Below the pieces are notes generated by a model. It was not told the DNA's origin. It searched no databases and worked only from the letters and a program-made list of their open reading frames with translations. This document shows positions 18,880 through 27,825 of a DNA stretch of 64,000 nucleotides, piece by piece (position 1 is the stretch's first letter; each line of letters starts with the position of its first letter). The stretch comes from Palsa-504 sp963808615 (lineage in GTDB: Bacteria; Actinomycetota; Actinomycetes; Streptosporangiales; Streptosporangiaceae), in contig CAWEGV010000010.1 in assembly GCA_963808615.1 (NCBI GenBank), forward strand, positions 1 through 64,000, in the 5' to 3' direction. The position numbers and the translations under genes were made by a program.

Positions 18880-19248
18880 CAGCTGCACCACGGGCCGGGC
18901 CCCGCGGCTGACTGTCGTCACCCTCGCTGCTTGCACCCGGAGATCAGCGTTGCAGGGCGCTGGCGCTGACCCGGGCATGCTGACCACGCAGCGTAACCTC
19001 GCAAAGATACCTCACCTCCGTCCGCCTCGGCGGAAGTATGCGCTTTGCCCAGGTCGAGGACCAATCACGTTGCGTGAGCGGACGAATCGGGCCGCCGGGT
19101 TTCCGAGCACCGGGCAGGGCGCGCGGAAGGCCCGGGCAGGAGGCGAGGCTATGCGCACAGATTGTCCGGGGTGGCATCCGGGTAGCGTCTCAAACAGCGG
19201 ATCAGGCGCGGGAGCAGGCGAGATCGGGGTTCGCGTATGAGTACGGCC
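18880..19248. other. Gene-free stretch holding repeat copy 1
   Basis: Apart from the repeat (19029-19110) no gene is visible between the methyltransferase stop and the end of the nitronate monooxygenase gene. Confidence 0.45.
19029..19110 (+). repeat. About 80-bp repeat, copy 1, with palindrome TCACG-TTG-CGTGA
   Basis: It is similar to 20362-20445 across TGCGCTTxGCxxAGGTCGAG and CCAATCACGTTGCGTGAGC (19 bp identical). The palindrome is at 19065-19077. The two copies flank the nitronate monooxygenase gene. It may be an operator or a mobile-element remnant. Confidence 0.6.
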
Positions 19249-20223
19249 TCAGCGTGCCGGGGGCGACAGCAACGGCACGGCCTCTGCCATCATCCGCTCA
19301 ACGATCTGCGCGGCGGCCGGCACGTCGGCGATGTCGCCCACGCCGCAGCCGGCGTACATGGCCATGGCAGCCACCTCGCCAGTGGTGAATACCGTCGGCG
19401 GCTGAGTGGACCAGCGGACGACCTGCCAGCTGTGGTCCCGGTAGGCGGCGCGGGCGACGACCCGGTCCGCGCATGCAGCCGCGCGCTCCCTGGCGATGCG
19501 CAGCACGCGATGGGGGGCGTCCGGCCAGCCTTCGCCGAACGCGGTCGTGCGCACGGTGGCGCCGGCGGCGGCTGCGAGCAGCGCAGTGACGTAGTCGGGG
19601 TGGGCACCGGACTCGGCGGTGGCCAGGAAGCGGGTGCCCACCCGAGCTGCGCTAGCGCCAGCGTTCAGGGCCCCGGCCAGCGCGGCGCCGGTGGCGATGC
19701 CGCCGGCGGCGATCACGGGCACCTGCAGGGCCGCGATGACCTGCCGGAGCAGCGTGGCCAACGGCGTCGTGCCCCGCACATGGCCACCGGCTTCGATCCC
19801 TTGGGCGATCACCGCGTCGCACCCGGCGTCGACGGCGGCCACCGCCTCGTCGAGCGAGCCGACCTGCCAGAAGGCGATCGCGCCGCCGGCATGGATGCGC
19901 TCCACCACGGTGGCGTCAGGATCACCCCAGAACACATCGACGACGCGGGCGCGACGGGCCGCTAGCTCGAGCTCCCCGGTTCTCGCCGGCAGCTCGAAGG
20001 CGAAGAACCCGACACCGACCGGCCGCTCCGTACGCTCCTGGACCCAGCTCAGCTGCTCATCGACAGGCATGGGGAAGGTCGATGAGAGCATCCCCAGCCC
20101 GCCGGCCTGGCTCACCGCGGCCGCCAGCTCCGGTGTACCGGTGCCACCGCCCATCACCGCCAGCTGGATCGGCGCTCGGCATCCGACCAGCCTCGTGAAC
20201 GCAGTCGCGAACTCTGCAGCCAC
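19249..20223 (-). CDS. Nitronate monooxygenase (FMN-dependent, NMO family)
   Basis: 324 aa from GTG 20223; an alternative start at 20259 adds 12 residues. The TIM-barrel landmarks are in order: TRLVGCRAPIQLAVMGGG at the N-terminus, AGGLGMLSS, GCDAVIAQGIEAGGHVRG (the catalytic-His region of NMO) and the phosphate-binding VPVIAAGGIATGAALAGAL then GASAARVGTRFLATAESGAH. Predicted to oxidise alkyl nitronates such as propionate 3-nitronate. Flanked by a pair of imperfect repeats with a TCACG palindrome. Confidence 0.85.
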   Translation of the reverse strand: MAAEFATAFTRLVGCRAPIQLAVMGGGTGTPELAAAVSQAGGLGMLSSTFPMPVDEQLSWVQERTERPVGVGFFAFELPARTGELELAARRARVVDVFWGDPDATVVERIHAGGAIAFWQVGSLDEAVAAVDAGCDAVIAQGIEAGGHVRGTTPLATLLRQVIAALQVPVIAAGGIATGAALAGALNAGASAARVGTRFLATAESGAHPDYVTALLAAAAGATVRTTAFGEGWPDAPHRVLRIARERAAACADRVVARAAYRDHSWQVVRWSTQPPTVFTTGEVAAMAMYAGCGVGDIADVPAAAQIVERMMAEAVPLLSPPAR

Positions 20224-20361
20224 CTTCGCGAAGCTACCAGCGGGACGACACGCATGCACAGGTCATCAATGACATTCCCAGCCGGGTGTGTTCTGCCGCC
20301 CAGATCGTTCCTCCGGCACACGTCAAAGTGACCACACCGGAGACAGCCCCCGCGTACGGAT

Positions 20362-20445
20362 CGGCGGCAGTGTGCGCTTCGCTAGGTCGAGGGCCAATCA
20401 CGTTGCGTGAGCAGGCGTATCAGATCAGCAAGTTTCCGAATATTT
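20362..20445 (+). repeat. About 80-bp repeat, copy 2
   Basis: Matches 19029-19110; the palindrome TCACG-TTG-CGTGA is at 20398-20410. Confidence 0.6.
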
Positions 20446-20467
20446 GCGGCTGACTGGCTAGGCCGGA
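20434..20467 (+). repeat. 34-bp repeat, copy 2 (TTCCGAATATTT type)
   Basis: 26 of 34 positions match 3755-3788. It ends just before the ATG at 20471. Confidence 0.5.
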
Positions 20468-20919
20468 CGCATGGGTCGCAGTATACAGATCAATCCTTCG
20501 GTACGGCGCCCGCAGCCACGGCGACCGAATGCACAACCGACCATATCGGCGGATCTCGCGACGGCCCTGACTAGCGATCGTCACGCTGCGCGACTAGTGT
20601 TCCAGAGAGCGAGCGAACCGAGGCCGGTCAGCGCGGGCGGGATTGGTGGCAGTGATAGGGCGGTCCGCCTGCAGAGCGCCCGTTATGCGCTGCCTCCGCG
20701 CTGCGAGCCTCGAGGAACGGTTGGGTTAAACCTGTCTGCTGATAGCCGCGGCGATGATCTGGTAGTAGCGGTCCGGCATGCTTGGGATCTCTTTCCGGTT
20801 CGCGCGGCCCATGCTGGGCGGAACGCCTCGTCGAGCACGGGACCTGCGTGGGCGCCGTGCTCGGCCTGCCGGGCGGCTCGCATTACCACCACTTCGAAAA
20901 TGGTTAAGTGACAAGCCGA

Positions 20920-21558
20920 TTACGGGCAAATGGCGCTCGTAAGGGCGTGCGTAAGCCACTGTGAGTATCGCTCGAGCGGCCAGCCCTGGATGAGGACGAG
21001 CCGTTCGTAGATATCGATCGCGAGGTAGTTCCACAGCACGTCGCGTACCTCATCCAGGTCGATGCCGTCGCGGAGCTGTCCGGTCTGGAGCAGGTGGCGG
21101 CTCAGCATCGTCATGCCGGCCAGGCCCTCGGCGTTCAGCTTCACCCAGATCGGGGCAAGCGAATCGTCGACGTGCCGCCCGTCGCGGATGAGGATCTGCA
21201 CCCTCGCAGAGCGCGCCTGGCGCTGGGCCAGGCCCTCGGCGAACATCGCGATCTTGCGCCGCACGTCGGGCTCGTCCCGCACCGCCTGGATCGCCGGGCG
21301 TTCGGCGACCGGTACCGGTTCATCGTCACCGGCGATCACCAGGTCGAACACGGCCTTGGCCAGCGCCGCCTTGCTGCCGAAGCCCTTGTAGACCATTTCC
21401 GCCGAGACACCGGCGTGCGCGGCGATCGCGGCGATCGTCGTGGGCCGGAACCCGTCCCGCTCGAACAGCTCACGAGCCGCCAGGACCACGGCCAGGCGCC
21501 GGGCGCGGGCCTGCTCGCGCCGCCTGGACGCGTCGTAGGACCTCTTGACTTCCGTCAC
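20920..21558 (-). CDS. TetR-family regulator
   Basis: 212 aa from GTG 21558, chosen because GGAG (21568-21565) lies 6 nt before it; a TTG at 21570 is the longer alternative. HTH at about residues 20-65: RRLAVVLAARELFERDGFRPTTIAAIAAHAGVSAEMVYKGFGSKAAL. The C-terminal domain is helical with a conserved WNYLAIDIYERL stretch. A perfect 11-bp palindrome (21574-21598) between it and the divergent NTF2-like gene is the likely operator, so it probably represses both. Confidence 0.85.
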   Translation of the reverse strand: MTEVKRSYDASRRREQARARRLAVVLAARELFERDGFRPTTIAAIAAHAGVSAEMVYKGFGSKAALAKAVFDLVIAGDDEPVPVAERPAIQAVRDEPDVRRKIAMFAEGLAQRQARSARVQILIRDGRHVDDSLAPIWVKLNAEGLAGMTMLSRHLLQTGQLRDGIDLDEVRDVLWNYLAIDIYERLVLIQGWPLERYSQWLTHALTSAICP

Positions 21559-21573
21559 CGTCGGCTCCAAGAT

Positions 21574-21598
21574 TCAGATACAGTCAAACTGTATCTGA
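21574..21598. promoter_or_regulatory. Palindromic operator for the TetR regulator
   Basis: Perfect inverted repeat TCAGATACAGT-CAA-ACTGTATCTGA (11 bp arms, 3-bp centre) in the 51-bp space between divergent starts at 21558 and 21610. Size and symmetry are typical of TetR sites. Confidence 0.8.
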
Positions 21599-21609
21599 TT
21601 GGAGTCGCC

Positions 21610-22137
21610 ATGACCGCCACCTCTCCCGCCGTGTCGGCCGATCCGATCTCGCTCGCGGTGCGCAGCCTGCACGCCATGGCCGACGGGGACCGGGCCGGCT
21701 TCGATCCCTTGTATCACCCGCGGGCCGTCGACCGCGAGAACCAGGTCCAGCCGCCATCGTCGCGGGTTCCGGGGCCGGCCGGCTTCTACTCAACCGCGCT
21801 GTGGCTGCGCGCCGCATTCGCCGACCTGCACTACGACATCCACCACGCCGTCGCCGACGGCAACCTGGTCGCGGTGAACTCGACGATGAACGGGCGCCAA
21901 GTCGCCCCGTGGGCCGTGTACACCGAGGACGGGGCGGTGGACGCGGTCTTCCCGCCGACAGCCAAGACCTTCGCGGCGACCCAATCCCACTGGTTCCGGA
22001 TCGAAGACGGCAAGATCATCGAGCACTGGGCGAACCGCGACGATCTCGGCATGGCCAGGCAACTTGGGTGGATTCCGCCGACCCCGGCCTACCTGTTCAA
22101 GATGGCGCGGGCGAAGCGGCGCGCGCGGCGTCCTTGA
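21610..22137 (+). CDS. SnoaL/NTF2-like protein (ester-cyclase type)
   Basis: 175 aa, ATG 21610 with GGAG 5 nt upstream. MADGDRAGFDPLYHPRAVDREN, then LRAAFADLHYDIHHAVADGNLVAVNSTMNGRQ and SHWFRIEDGKIIEHWANRDDLGMARQLG; this is the SnoaL-like polyketide-cyclase/ester-cyclase pattern, including the closing HWANRDDLGMxxQLG. No substrate inferred. Likely controlled by the divergent TetR. Confidence 0.8.
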   Translation: MTATSPAVSADPISLAVRSLHAMADGDRAGFDPLYHPRAVDRENQVQPPSSRVPGPAGFYSTALWLRAAFADLHYDIHHAVADGNLVAVNSTMNGRQVAPWAVYTEDGAVDAVFPPTAKTFAATQSHWFRIEDGKIIEHWANRDDLGMARQLGWIPPTPAYLFKMARAKRRARRP

Positions 22138-22505
22138 CCTTCGCGGCAATCCTCGCGCTGTCCGCAGCAAGCCCAGTCAGCTCGCCCTTGCCGCAGGAAC
22201 GGTCGTCATCATCAGCACGGCGCCCTCGCGGGGCACCCCGCCCTTCCTGATTTACCTGCTCGCAACCCTACCCCTCGGGGTCGTTGCCGTCCTTCGCGCC
22301 CGGGTGCCCGGCAAGAAGAAATAACCAGGCCGAACCGGCAGCGCGAAATGGGAGATAACCAAGCCCTTGAGGGGCCCTATAACGTCTGGCTGATCCAGTC
22401 ACACAAGCAACAAACCGCCACTGGCCCCGGCGACGGTCGGTATCGATCCTGCGCGGCGCCGTGTTGCCAGCCACTGACCGCACTGACGCGGGTGAGGAGC
22501 ATGAG
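22138..22505. other. Gene-free stretch
   Basis: A hydrophobic tail-like string (PPFLIYLLATLPLGVV) is read in one frame ending 22324, but it has no clear start and may be chance or a remnant. GAGGAG at 22493-22498 serves the next gene. Confidence 0.35.
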
Positions 22506-22979
22506 ATGAGCAAGGTCGCAGATATCAGCGAGCCCGCCAGCGAACTGGAACGTCTGATCGCGGACCTGTCGGGGTCCGGGCCGCTGGTCTTCGTCTTCGG
22601 CATCGGCTGGTGGACCGCGCACCTGGCCGGCGCGACGGCGCCGGTGTTCCGCGGCCCGGCCGACCGGCGGTGGTGGCAGGTCAAACTCGGCGATGACGCG
22701 GCGAGCTGGTCGATGGACGTGCGGGTCGATGAGATCTCCGGGGTCCGGTTCGTGCGCGAGCTCCACCCGTTCCCGTCCTACTCCGGGCCGGAGCTCTTGG
22801 CGGTGCAGTTCCTGGGGCCGGGCGGGGACACGGTGCTCTATTGCTACGTGCAAGAGCTGTACGACGGCCAGCGGATGCGCCCGGAGAAGCTGGCGGCCTG
22901 GCAAGCGCTGCGCGAGCGCTACGGCAGTCGCGACGAGTCGAGGGTCGATCGAGGCACCCTCCTGGCCCCGGCTGCCTGA
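22506..22979 (+). CDS. Uncharacterised soluble protein, possibly HemS/ChuX-like fold
   Basis: 157 aa, ATG 22506 with GAGGAG upstream. Sequence WWQVKLGDDAASWSMDVRVDEISGVRFVREL, then LAVQFLGPGGDTVLYCYVQELYDG and PEKLAAWQALRERYG. The order (strand pair, IxxVxxVR, QFxGxxG, xxLxAWxAL) is loosely like the C-terminal part of heme-handling HemS/ChuX proteins, but the heme His cannot be placed. I treat the family link as a guess. No neighbours suggest a role. Confidence 0.5.
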   Translation: MSKVADISEPASELERLIADLSGSGPLVFVFGIGWWTAHLAGATAPVFRGPADRRWWQVKLGDDAASWSMDVRVDEISGVRFVRELHPFPSYSGPELLAVQFLGPGGDTVLYCYVQELYDGQRMRPEKLAAWQALRERYGSRDESRVDRGTLLAPAA

Positions 22980-23479
22980 ACCATCGTGACCACCGGCACG
23001 CGGAGCGGGTGCGGCCATGTTGCATGCCGATCGGCGTCACACGATCCTGCCCGGCGGCTGGTGTCAGGCGTCCGGAGGGTGTGTACGGCTGGTTGGAGGA
23101 CATCGGTAGATCGCTATCCCGATGGGGGGTGGCCGGGCAATGGCGACCACTCCCGCTGGTGTCAACCGTAAACTGCACGCTCATCTGGGCGCTGACCGTG
23201 AAGCGCTCAATTCAAATCGGTCGTTTAGACGGCAAGAGCCCTGACTCGGCGCGCCTGCCCGGCTGACCGGTCAGCGCGCTGATTATCTGATCTGTATCCG
23301 ATCGAGCAGGGAGTCGATCACCGGCCGGGTCGACCAGAACGGCGGGTCGGCGCGCGTTCTCTCCCGGACGGCGCCCGTCACTCAGCGTCACACTGGCGAT
23401 CGGCATCATCTCGAGGCCGACTCGATCCAGCCCTCGGTTGGACATGCTGGAACTGGCGCGCGATATGCGGCACCCATAA
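22980..23479. other. Gene-free stretch before the IS110 element
   Basis: No supported frame. It forms the target-side flank of the IS110-type element. Confidence 0.4.
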
Positions 23480-25018
23480 GGGTCAGTTGTGTCAAGAGGG
23501 CGTGGGTCATTGGCCCGGCGGCTTTGATGGTGTCGCGGGGCTGGGCCTGACTGTTCTTCTGGGATCTTCTTCGCAGCTGCCTGGTTCACGTCGCCGGGCC
23601 GGAGGGGTCAAGCTGGAGCGCCCGGAGCCGCGGAGCGGCGAGGACGAACGAGCTTGAGGCCGGCCAGCGGCGACGGATCATGGGAAGCGAGGAAGATCGG
23701 TGTTCGTGCTGGTTATTGGGGTCGTGGTGCATCCCGGCCTGGCTGGCGGAGTGGTCTCGCAAGCACCCATCCGGCGCCGCGCTAGTGCGCGGCCGCCATG
23801 ACCATATGTCCGGGGACCGGGCTGCTCAGTCAGATGATCGAGCGCGGCCGGTGGCCGGCTCATGCCGCGAGAGCGAGCTCGCCCGGGGCGTGGTGACCCT
23901 CCCGGTCTGGGGGTGTGCTGCGGTGGCCGTGCTGGCGTCCGGCGTGGCCGGGCCTGGTGCCTGGGCGGCGGCGAGCAGGTGCCAGGCGCGGGTCAGCAGC
24001 TTGCGGGAGATCGCGATGGTGGCGATCTTCTTGCCGCGCCGTTTCGCGATGGCGGCGTAAGTGGCGGAGAATTCCGGGGACCGCTTGGCGGTCTGGGCTG
24101 CCTGGTTGAGTACCCACCGCAGCCAGGCCGAGCCCTGCTTGGAGATGTGCCCGTGCCGGACATGAAGGTCCGAGCCGCGCACGGTCGGGGTCAGCCCGGC
24201 CCAGCTGGCCAGCTTGCGGGCGCTGGGAAACCGGGTGATGTCGCCGATCTCGGCCAGCATCACCAGCGCGGTGAACTGGCCGACGCCTGGCAGCGTGGTC
24301 AGGACTTTGACCCGAGGGTCAGTCTTGGCGTGCTGGCGCAGCTCGCCGTCGATCCGGTCGATCTCGGGGGCCAGGGCGTCGATGAACGTCAGGCAGTCCG
24401 TGACGATCTCCCGGGAGGCCGCGGGCAGCTCGAGCTCGGCCAGCCAGCCGCGGCCGGGCCCGGACAGGTAGCTGCCGGAGCGGTCGTAGCCGAAGTCGGC
24501 CACCACCGCGTGGATCCGGTTCTGCAGCTGGGTGCGCAGCCGGACCAGCCCGGTCCGGTGCCGCAGCAGCGCGCGGAGCTGGCGCACCGCCGGCGGCGCG
24601 ATCCACGCCTCCGGCAGCAGGTCCGCGCGCAGCAGGTGGGCCAAGGTCGCGGCGTCAACCTTGTCGTTCTTCAGCCGCGCGGAGGCGATGGCCTTGCACC
24701 GCAGCGGGTGGACCATGTGCGCCTCGAAGCCGTAGTCCTCCAGCAGCTGCGCCAGCCAGCTCCAGCCGAACGCGGCCTCGAACGCCACCGGCGTGCCGGA
24801 CGGCAGGTCCCCGATCAGCCGCAAGATCGGCGCGGTCCCGTTCACCGTGTTCTTGTTCAGCTGCACCGTCCCGTCCTCGGTGACCACCGCCACCTGGGAG
24901 CGCTTGCGGTGCACGTCGATTCCGACGTAGACAGACATTGCCGGGTCTCCTCTCCCGAGCTTGGAATCTCTCACCCGGAGCGTCCTGCTACCGGGCTGAG
25001 CTGCCCTTATAGGGTCAG
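23480..25018 (-). mobile_element. IS110-family insertion sequence with proposed ends
   Basis: On the minus strand CTGACCC with a following short AT/G-rich arm occurs at both sides: CTGACCCTATAAGGG (25018 downwards) and CTGACCCTTATGGG (23486 downwards). These would be the two junctions around a 1.53-kb element; the shared CT would be the recombination core. IS110 elements carry a bridge RNA in the noncoding end 5' of the transposase, here 24939-25018. The ends are inferred, not proven. Confidence 0.5.
23826..24938 (-). CDS. IS110-family transposase
   Basis: 370 aa from ATG 24938 with GGAGA upstream. The N-terminal DEDD RuvC-like domain shows YVGIDVHRKRSQVAVV, FEAAFGWSW and ARLKNDKVDAATLAHLL. 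The C-terminal Transposase_20 domain shows LTTLPGVGQFTALVMLAEIGDI and GLTPTVRGSD, with the conserved Ser in HISKQGSAWLRW. Full length for the family and no frame breaks, so it may be active. Catalyses bridge-RNA-guided recombination in characterised relatives. Confidence 0.9.
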   Translation of the reverse strand: MSVYVGIDVHRKRSQVAVVTEDGTVQLNKNTVNGTAPILRLIGDLPSGTPVAFEAAFGWSWLAQLLEDYGFEAHMVHPLRCKAIASARLKNDKVDAATLAHLLRADLLPEAWIAPPAVRQLRALLRHRTGLVRLRTQLQNRIHAVVADFGYDRSGSYLSGPGRGWLAELELPAASREIVTDCLTFIDALAPEIDRIDGELRQHAKTDPRVKVLTTLPGVGQFTALVMLAEIGDITRFPSARKLASWAGLTPTVRGSDLHVRHGHISKQGSAWLRWVLNQAAQTAKRSPEFSATYAAIAKRRGKKIATIAISRKLLTRAWHLLAAAQAPGPATPDASTATAAHPQTGRVTTPRASSLSRHEPATGRARSSD

Positions 25019-25193
25019 ATGAGGTCGTTTGCTGGACCTGGCTGCGAGCGGCACACGGTGTCACCGTCGGCGCGCCGGACTCTTCGTGCGCGAGTCCGGC
25101 GAACAGCGCGGACGTCCGGCGAATTCTGGCGCTTTCCTCACTGAAGCGCAGGGACCGGACAGGCGCCCCTAGCGCTCCCGGTAGATTCAGGTA

Positions 25194-25373
25194 ATGAAGA
25201 AGGTCCTGGAGCTCCTGGTCTGTTTCCTCCATCCCGTCGCCGTGGTCCTCATATGGATTGACTTGGCAACCCGCCGCAATATCGGGGGCGGTGCGAAGCT
25301 GGCATGGGCCCTGTTCAGCCTTATCCCGCTGGTGCCGTTCCTCTACGTGCTAACGGGTGGCGAGCTGTGGTAA
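25194..25373 (+). CDS. Small membrane protein, PLDc_N-like
   Basis: 59 aa. ATG 25194 to TAA 25371-25373. Two hydrophobic segments (about residues 6-23 and 38-54) surround a positive loop TRRNIGGGAKLAWAL; the pattern IDLxxRRxxxGGxKxxWxL is typical of short PLDc_N (cardiolipin-synthase N-terminal-like) membrane proteins. Short proteins of this type are common in actinomycetes and have no known activity. GC skew at codon third positions is normal for the organism. Confidence 0.6.
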   Translation: MKKVLELLVCFLHPVAVVLIWIDLATRRNIGGGAKLAWALFSLIPLVPFLYVLTGGELW

Positions 25374-26134
25374 GGCCCGCGCGCAGCGCTGGCAATGCGC
25401 CGCCAGGCGGGCACGAGAACTGAGGCCGGCCGTTGGGGCGCTGCCTGCTGATCGGCGATATCGCCGCTTGCAGCCCCGGCGGTCACATGCGCGGAGCGCG
25501 GTTGAAGCAGGCCGGTTCGCGGGATGCAGTCCGGCGTGCCCGCGCACACTGACACCGTGCCTGTCGGCTCCATCACATTCGTGGTTGACGCTCACGAATG
25601 CCTGGGCTGGCCGGTTCTGGACGCAGGCACCGGCTGGAAGGATGTGTCCCGGCGTGAGCGGGAGATCGTCAGCGGGACTGATGAGAACGCGCCTGCCGGC
25701 ATGTGCCTCATGGAGCGGCAACGAGGAGCGGGTACCCGATCTGCGCTACGTCTGGCGACCTGCCGCGCGGCAGGCATAGCCGACATCCCCTGACGGCCAG
25801 GCTCGGGCGCATCTGGCAAGGCCCCAGCTGCAGGGGTGACCGGCGGAGCGCATGCTCATTGCGGCAAATGAGTACGTTCGCGACAAGAGCGCCGCGATGA
25901 ATAAACATACGGATTGGCCCCTGCCGGCCGAAGACCCGGATGGCCGTGCGGTGGACGTTGGGAGGGCTCCTGATAACACTCGCCGGCCCGTTATGCGTGG
26001 TTATCACCCGACAGCGTTGTTGCTCCGGAGAAGGTTGTTCCGTGATAAATGGGGAGCTAGCGGAATGGAGCCCCGCGTAACGTTATGGCGCATCAATTGG
26101 CTGCAAATGTCACCACGCTGTCGTCGCGGCGTCT
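25374..26134. other. Gene-free stretch with the second integrase-type repeat
   Basis: Holds the repeat at 25861-25918. The rightward frames from 25357 and 25524 show no domains. Nothing else supported. Confidence 0.4.
25861..25918 (+). repeat. Integrase-adjacent-type repeat, copy 2
   Basis: Perfect match over 34 bp to 9512-9545, same orientation, 16.3 kb apart, with similarity continuing to 25918. Confidence 0.8.
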
Positions 26135-27139
26135 TTAGGACGGCGCGAAGACGATGTGCCCTTCGGCGTGCGCGACCGCGGGCCCGGCGGCGACGTACCG
26201 GACGGTACAGGCCGCCGCGCAGCGGATGTCGATGGTCCTGGCGCCGCCCTCGGTGGCGACGAGCAGGTCGCCGGCCCGGATCCCGGCCCGCGCCAGCTGA
26301 GCCGCGGACAGCTGCAGGATAGCGTTGTCGCCTGGGTGCTTGTTGCCCGGCGAGAAGCGATCGGCGAGGTGGGCGGCGGCTGCCCGCTGTGGCACGAAGC
26401 CGACGGACTCCACGCCGATGTCGCCGCCGGCCGGCAGGGCCGGCCGGGCCAGCGTGACGACCTGGCCGGCCGGGTCCACCGCGTAGACCCGGCCGCTGCT
26501 CTCGTCCGCGGCGATCAGGTCACCGCCGAAACTGCCGAAGGTCGCCGGCGCCACCGCGATCCCGCCCTCGACGGCCGGCGCGCCCGTGGCGATGGTGGAC
26601 AGCCGGCCCTCACAGCCGATGCCGAATACCGTGGCCCGGCCGCCGGACCCGGCGGTGACCAGCAGCCGGTGCCCGAACCGCCCGGTGTTGTCGAACGCGA
26701 TCCCGGACAGGAAGCGGCCCGGCGGCAGGCTGGCGAACCGCCGCGCCTCACCCTGCGGGCTGATCATGACCACACCTGGCCGTGCGCCCGGCTCAAGGGC
26801 GAAGGCCGTGCCGTTCCCGAACGAGCACCGGGTTCCCCCGACCGCACCGCTGCTGGCCAGCACGAGGTAAGGCTCGGGACCCATCGCGGTCAGGTACCCG
26901 CCCGCGCCACGCGCGAACGCGCTCAGCGTGCCGTCACGTCCCAGGACGAACAACCGCCCGGCCGCGGCCACCAGGAACGACCCGTCGCCGCGCGGCCCGG
27001 CCAGATCCACCACGCCGGGCAGATGCCGGTACACCAGCCAGGCAACTGACGGCCGCGCCCCGGTCTGGCCCGCGCTGCCCCCGCACGCCGCTAGCGTGAT
27101 CGCGGCGGCGCCCAGCGCGAGAGTCCGGAACCATCGCAC
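26135..27139 (-). CDS. Lipoprotein with beta-propeller-like repeats
   Basis: 334 aa from GTG 27139, which places a basic n-region (VRWFRT) before a hydrophobic stretch and the lipobox L-A-A-C. The body is Gly/Asp-rich with repeated strand signatures (GDGSFLVAAAGRLFVLGRDG, LSGIAFDNTGRFGHRLLVT, GGDLIAADESSGRVYAVDPAG) like NHL/SMP-30-type propellers. Likely a surface-anchored binding or enzymatic propeller; ligand unknown. Long in-frame extensions to 27379 lack a signal-peptide layout. Confidence 0.65.
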   Translation of the reverse strand: MRWFRTLALGAAAITLAACGGSAGQTGARPSVAWLVYRHLPGVVDLAGPRGDGSFLVAAAGRLFVLGRDGTLSAFARGAGGYLTAMGPEPYLVLASSGAVGGTRCSFGNGTAFALEPGARPGVVMISPQGEARRFASLPPGRFLSGIAFDNTGRFGHRLLVTAGSGGRATVFGIGCEGRLSTIATGAPAVEGGIAVAPATFGSFGGDLIAADESSGRVYAVDPAGQVVTLARPALPAGGDIGVESVGFVPQRAAAAHLADRFSPGNKHPGDNAILQLSAAQLARAGIRAGDLLVATEGGARTIDIRCAAACTVRYVAAGPAVAHAEGHIVFAPS

Positions 27140-27372
27140 GGACAACCACCATACGCCGACCCAGGTGACCGACTCGCGGCTTGCAAGGACGTAGCGACCA
27201 GGCGCGAGACTGTTGCCGTCAAGCGCTATCCAGAGCAACGCCACGACAGCAGATTTCGTCATGATGGGCGTCGTGCTTGGCGGGCGGCATACGACGCTCA
27301 TGGCCCAGATGAAACAGCCAACCCAAACGCGGCATGTGAGTGCGTCTGGCCTGTCGTGATAGAAAAGCCTTC

Positions 27373-27825
27373 GTGGCAAGGATTGCGGTCTCGGCTGAGG
27401 GCATGGTCGATGCGCCGGCGGACACGGTCTACCGTTATATCGCGGACATGCGCGAGCACCATCCGCGGTTCCTGCCCCCGGCGTTTTCAGACTTCCGGGT
27501 CGAGTCCGGTGGCGTGGGCGCCGGCACCATCACGCGCTTCAAGGTGACGGCAGGCGGGCGCACCCGCGAGTACCGGATGTCAGTCGCCGAGCCCGAACCG
27601 GGCCGGATCCTCACCGAATCTGATACCGGCTCAAGCCTGATCACCACGACCACGGTCTCTCGGCAGGGCGATGCGTCGCTCGTGCAGATCTCCACCACCT
27701 GGGACGGCACAGGCGGGATCGGCGGCCTGTTTGAGCGGATGTTCGCGCCGAAAGTGATGCGTGCCATCTACGCGGATGAACTCAAGCGGCTTGACGCCTA
27801 CGCTCGCGAACACCGCTCCACCTGA
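27373..27825 (+). CDS. SRPBCC-family protein
   Basis: 150 aa from GTG 27373. Polyketide-cyclase/START-like START: VSAEGMVDAPADTVYRYIADMREHHPRFLP, a glycine-bounded beta sheet (GVGAGTITRFKVTAGGRTREYRMSVAEPEPGRILTE), and the long C-terminal helix FERMFAPKVMRAIYADELKRLDAYAREH. A ligand-binding cavity protein; ligand unknown. Divergent from the lipoprotein. Confidence 0.75.
   Translation: MARIAVSAEGMVDAPADTVYRYIADMREHHPRFLPPAFSDFRVESGGVGAGTITRFKVTAGGRTREYRMSVAEPEPGRILTESDTGSSLITTTTVSRQGDASLVQISTTWDGTGGIGGLFERMFAPKVMRAIYADELKRLDAYAREHRST

Larger units (their letters stand above)
20260..20919. other. Gene-free stretch with repeat copies
   Basis: Holds the second 80-bp repeat (20362-20445) and the second 34-bp repeat (20434-20467). 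A rightward 146-codon frame starts at 20471 but shows no domain. A short frame ending 20907 contains GSHYHHF, reminiscent of a TetR recognition helix, and may be a remnant. Confidence 0.4.

Noticed and set aside
20471..20911. 146-codon rightward ORF
   Set aside because: Ribosome site and domain absent; composition is like the shadow frames around it.
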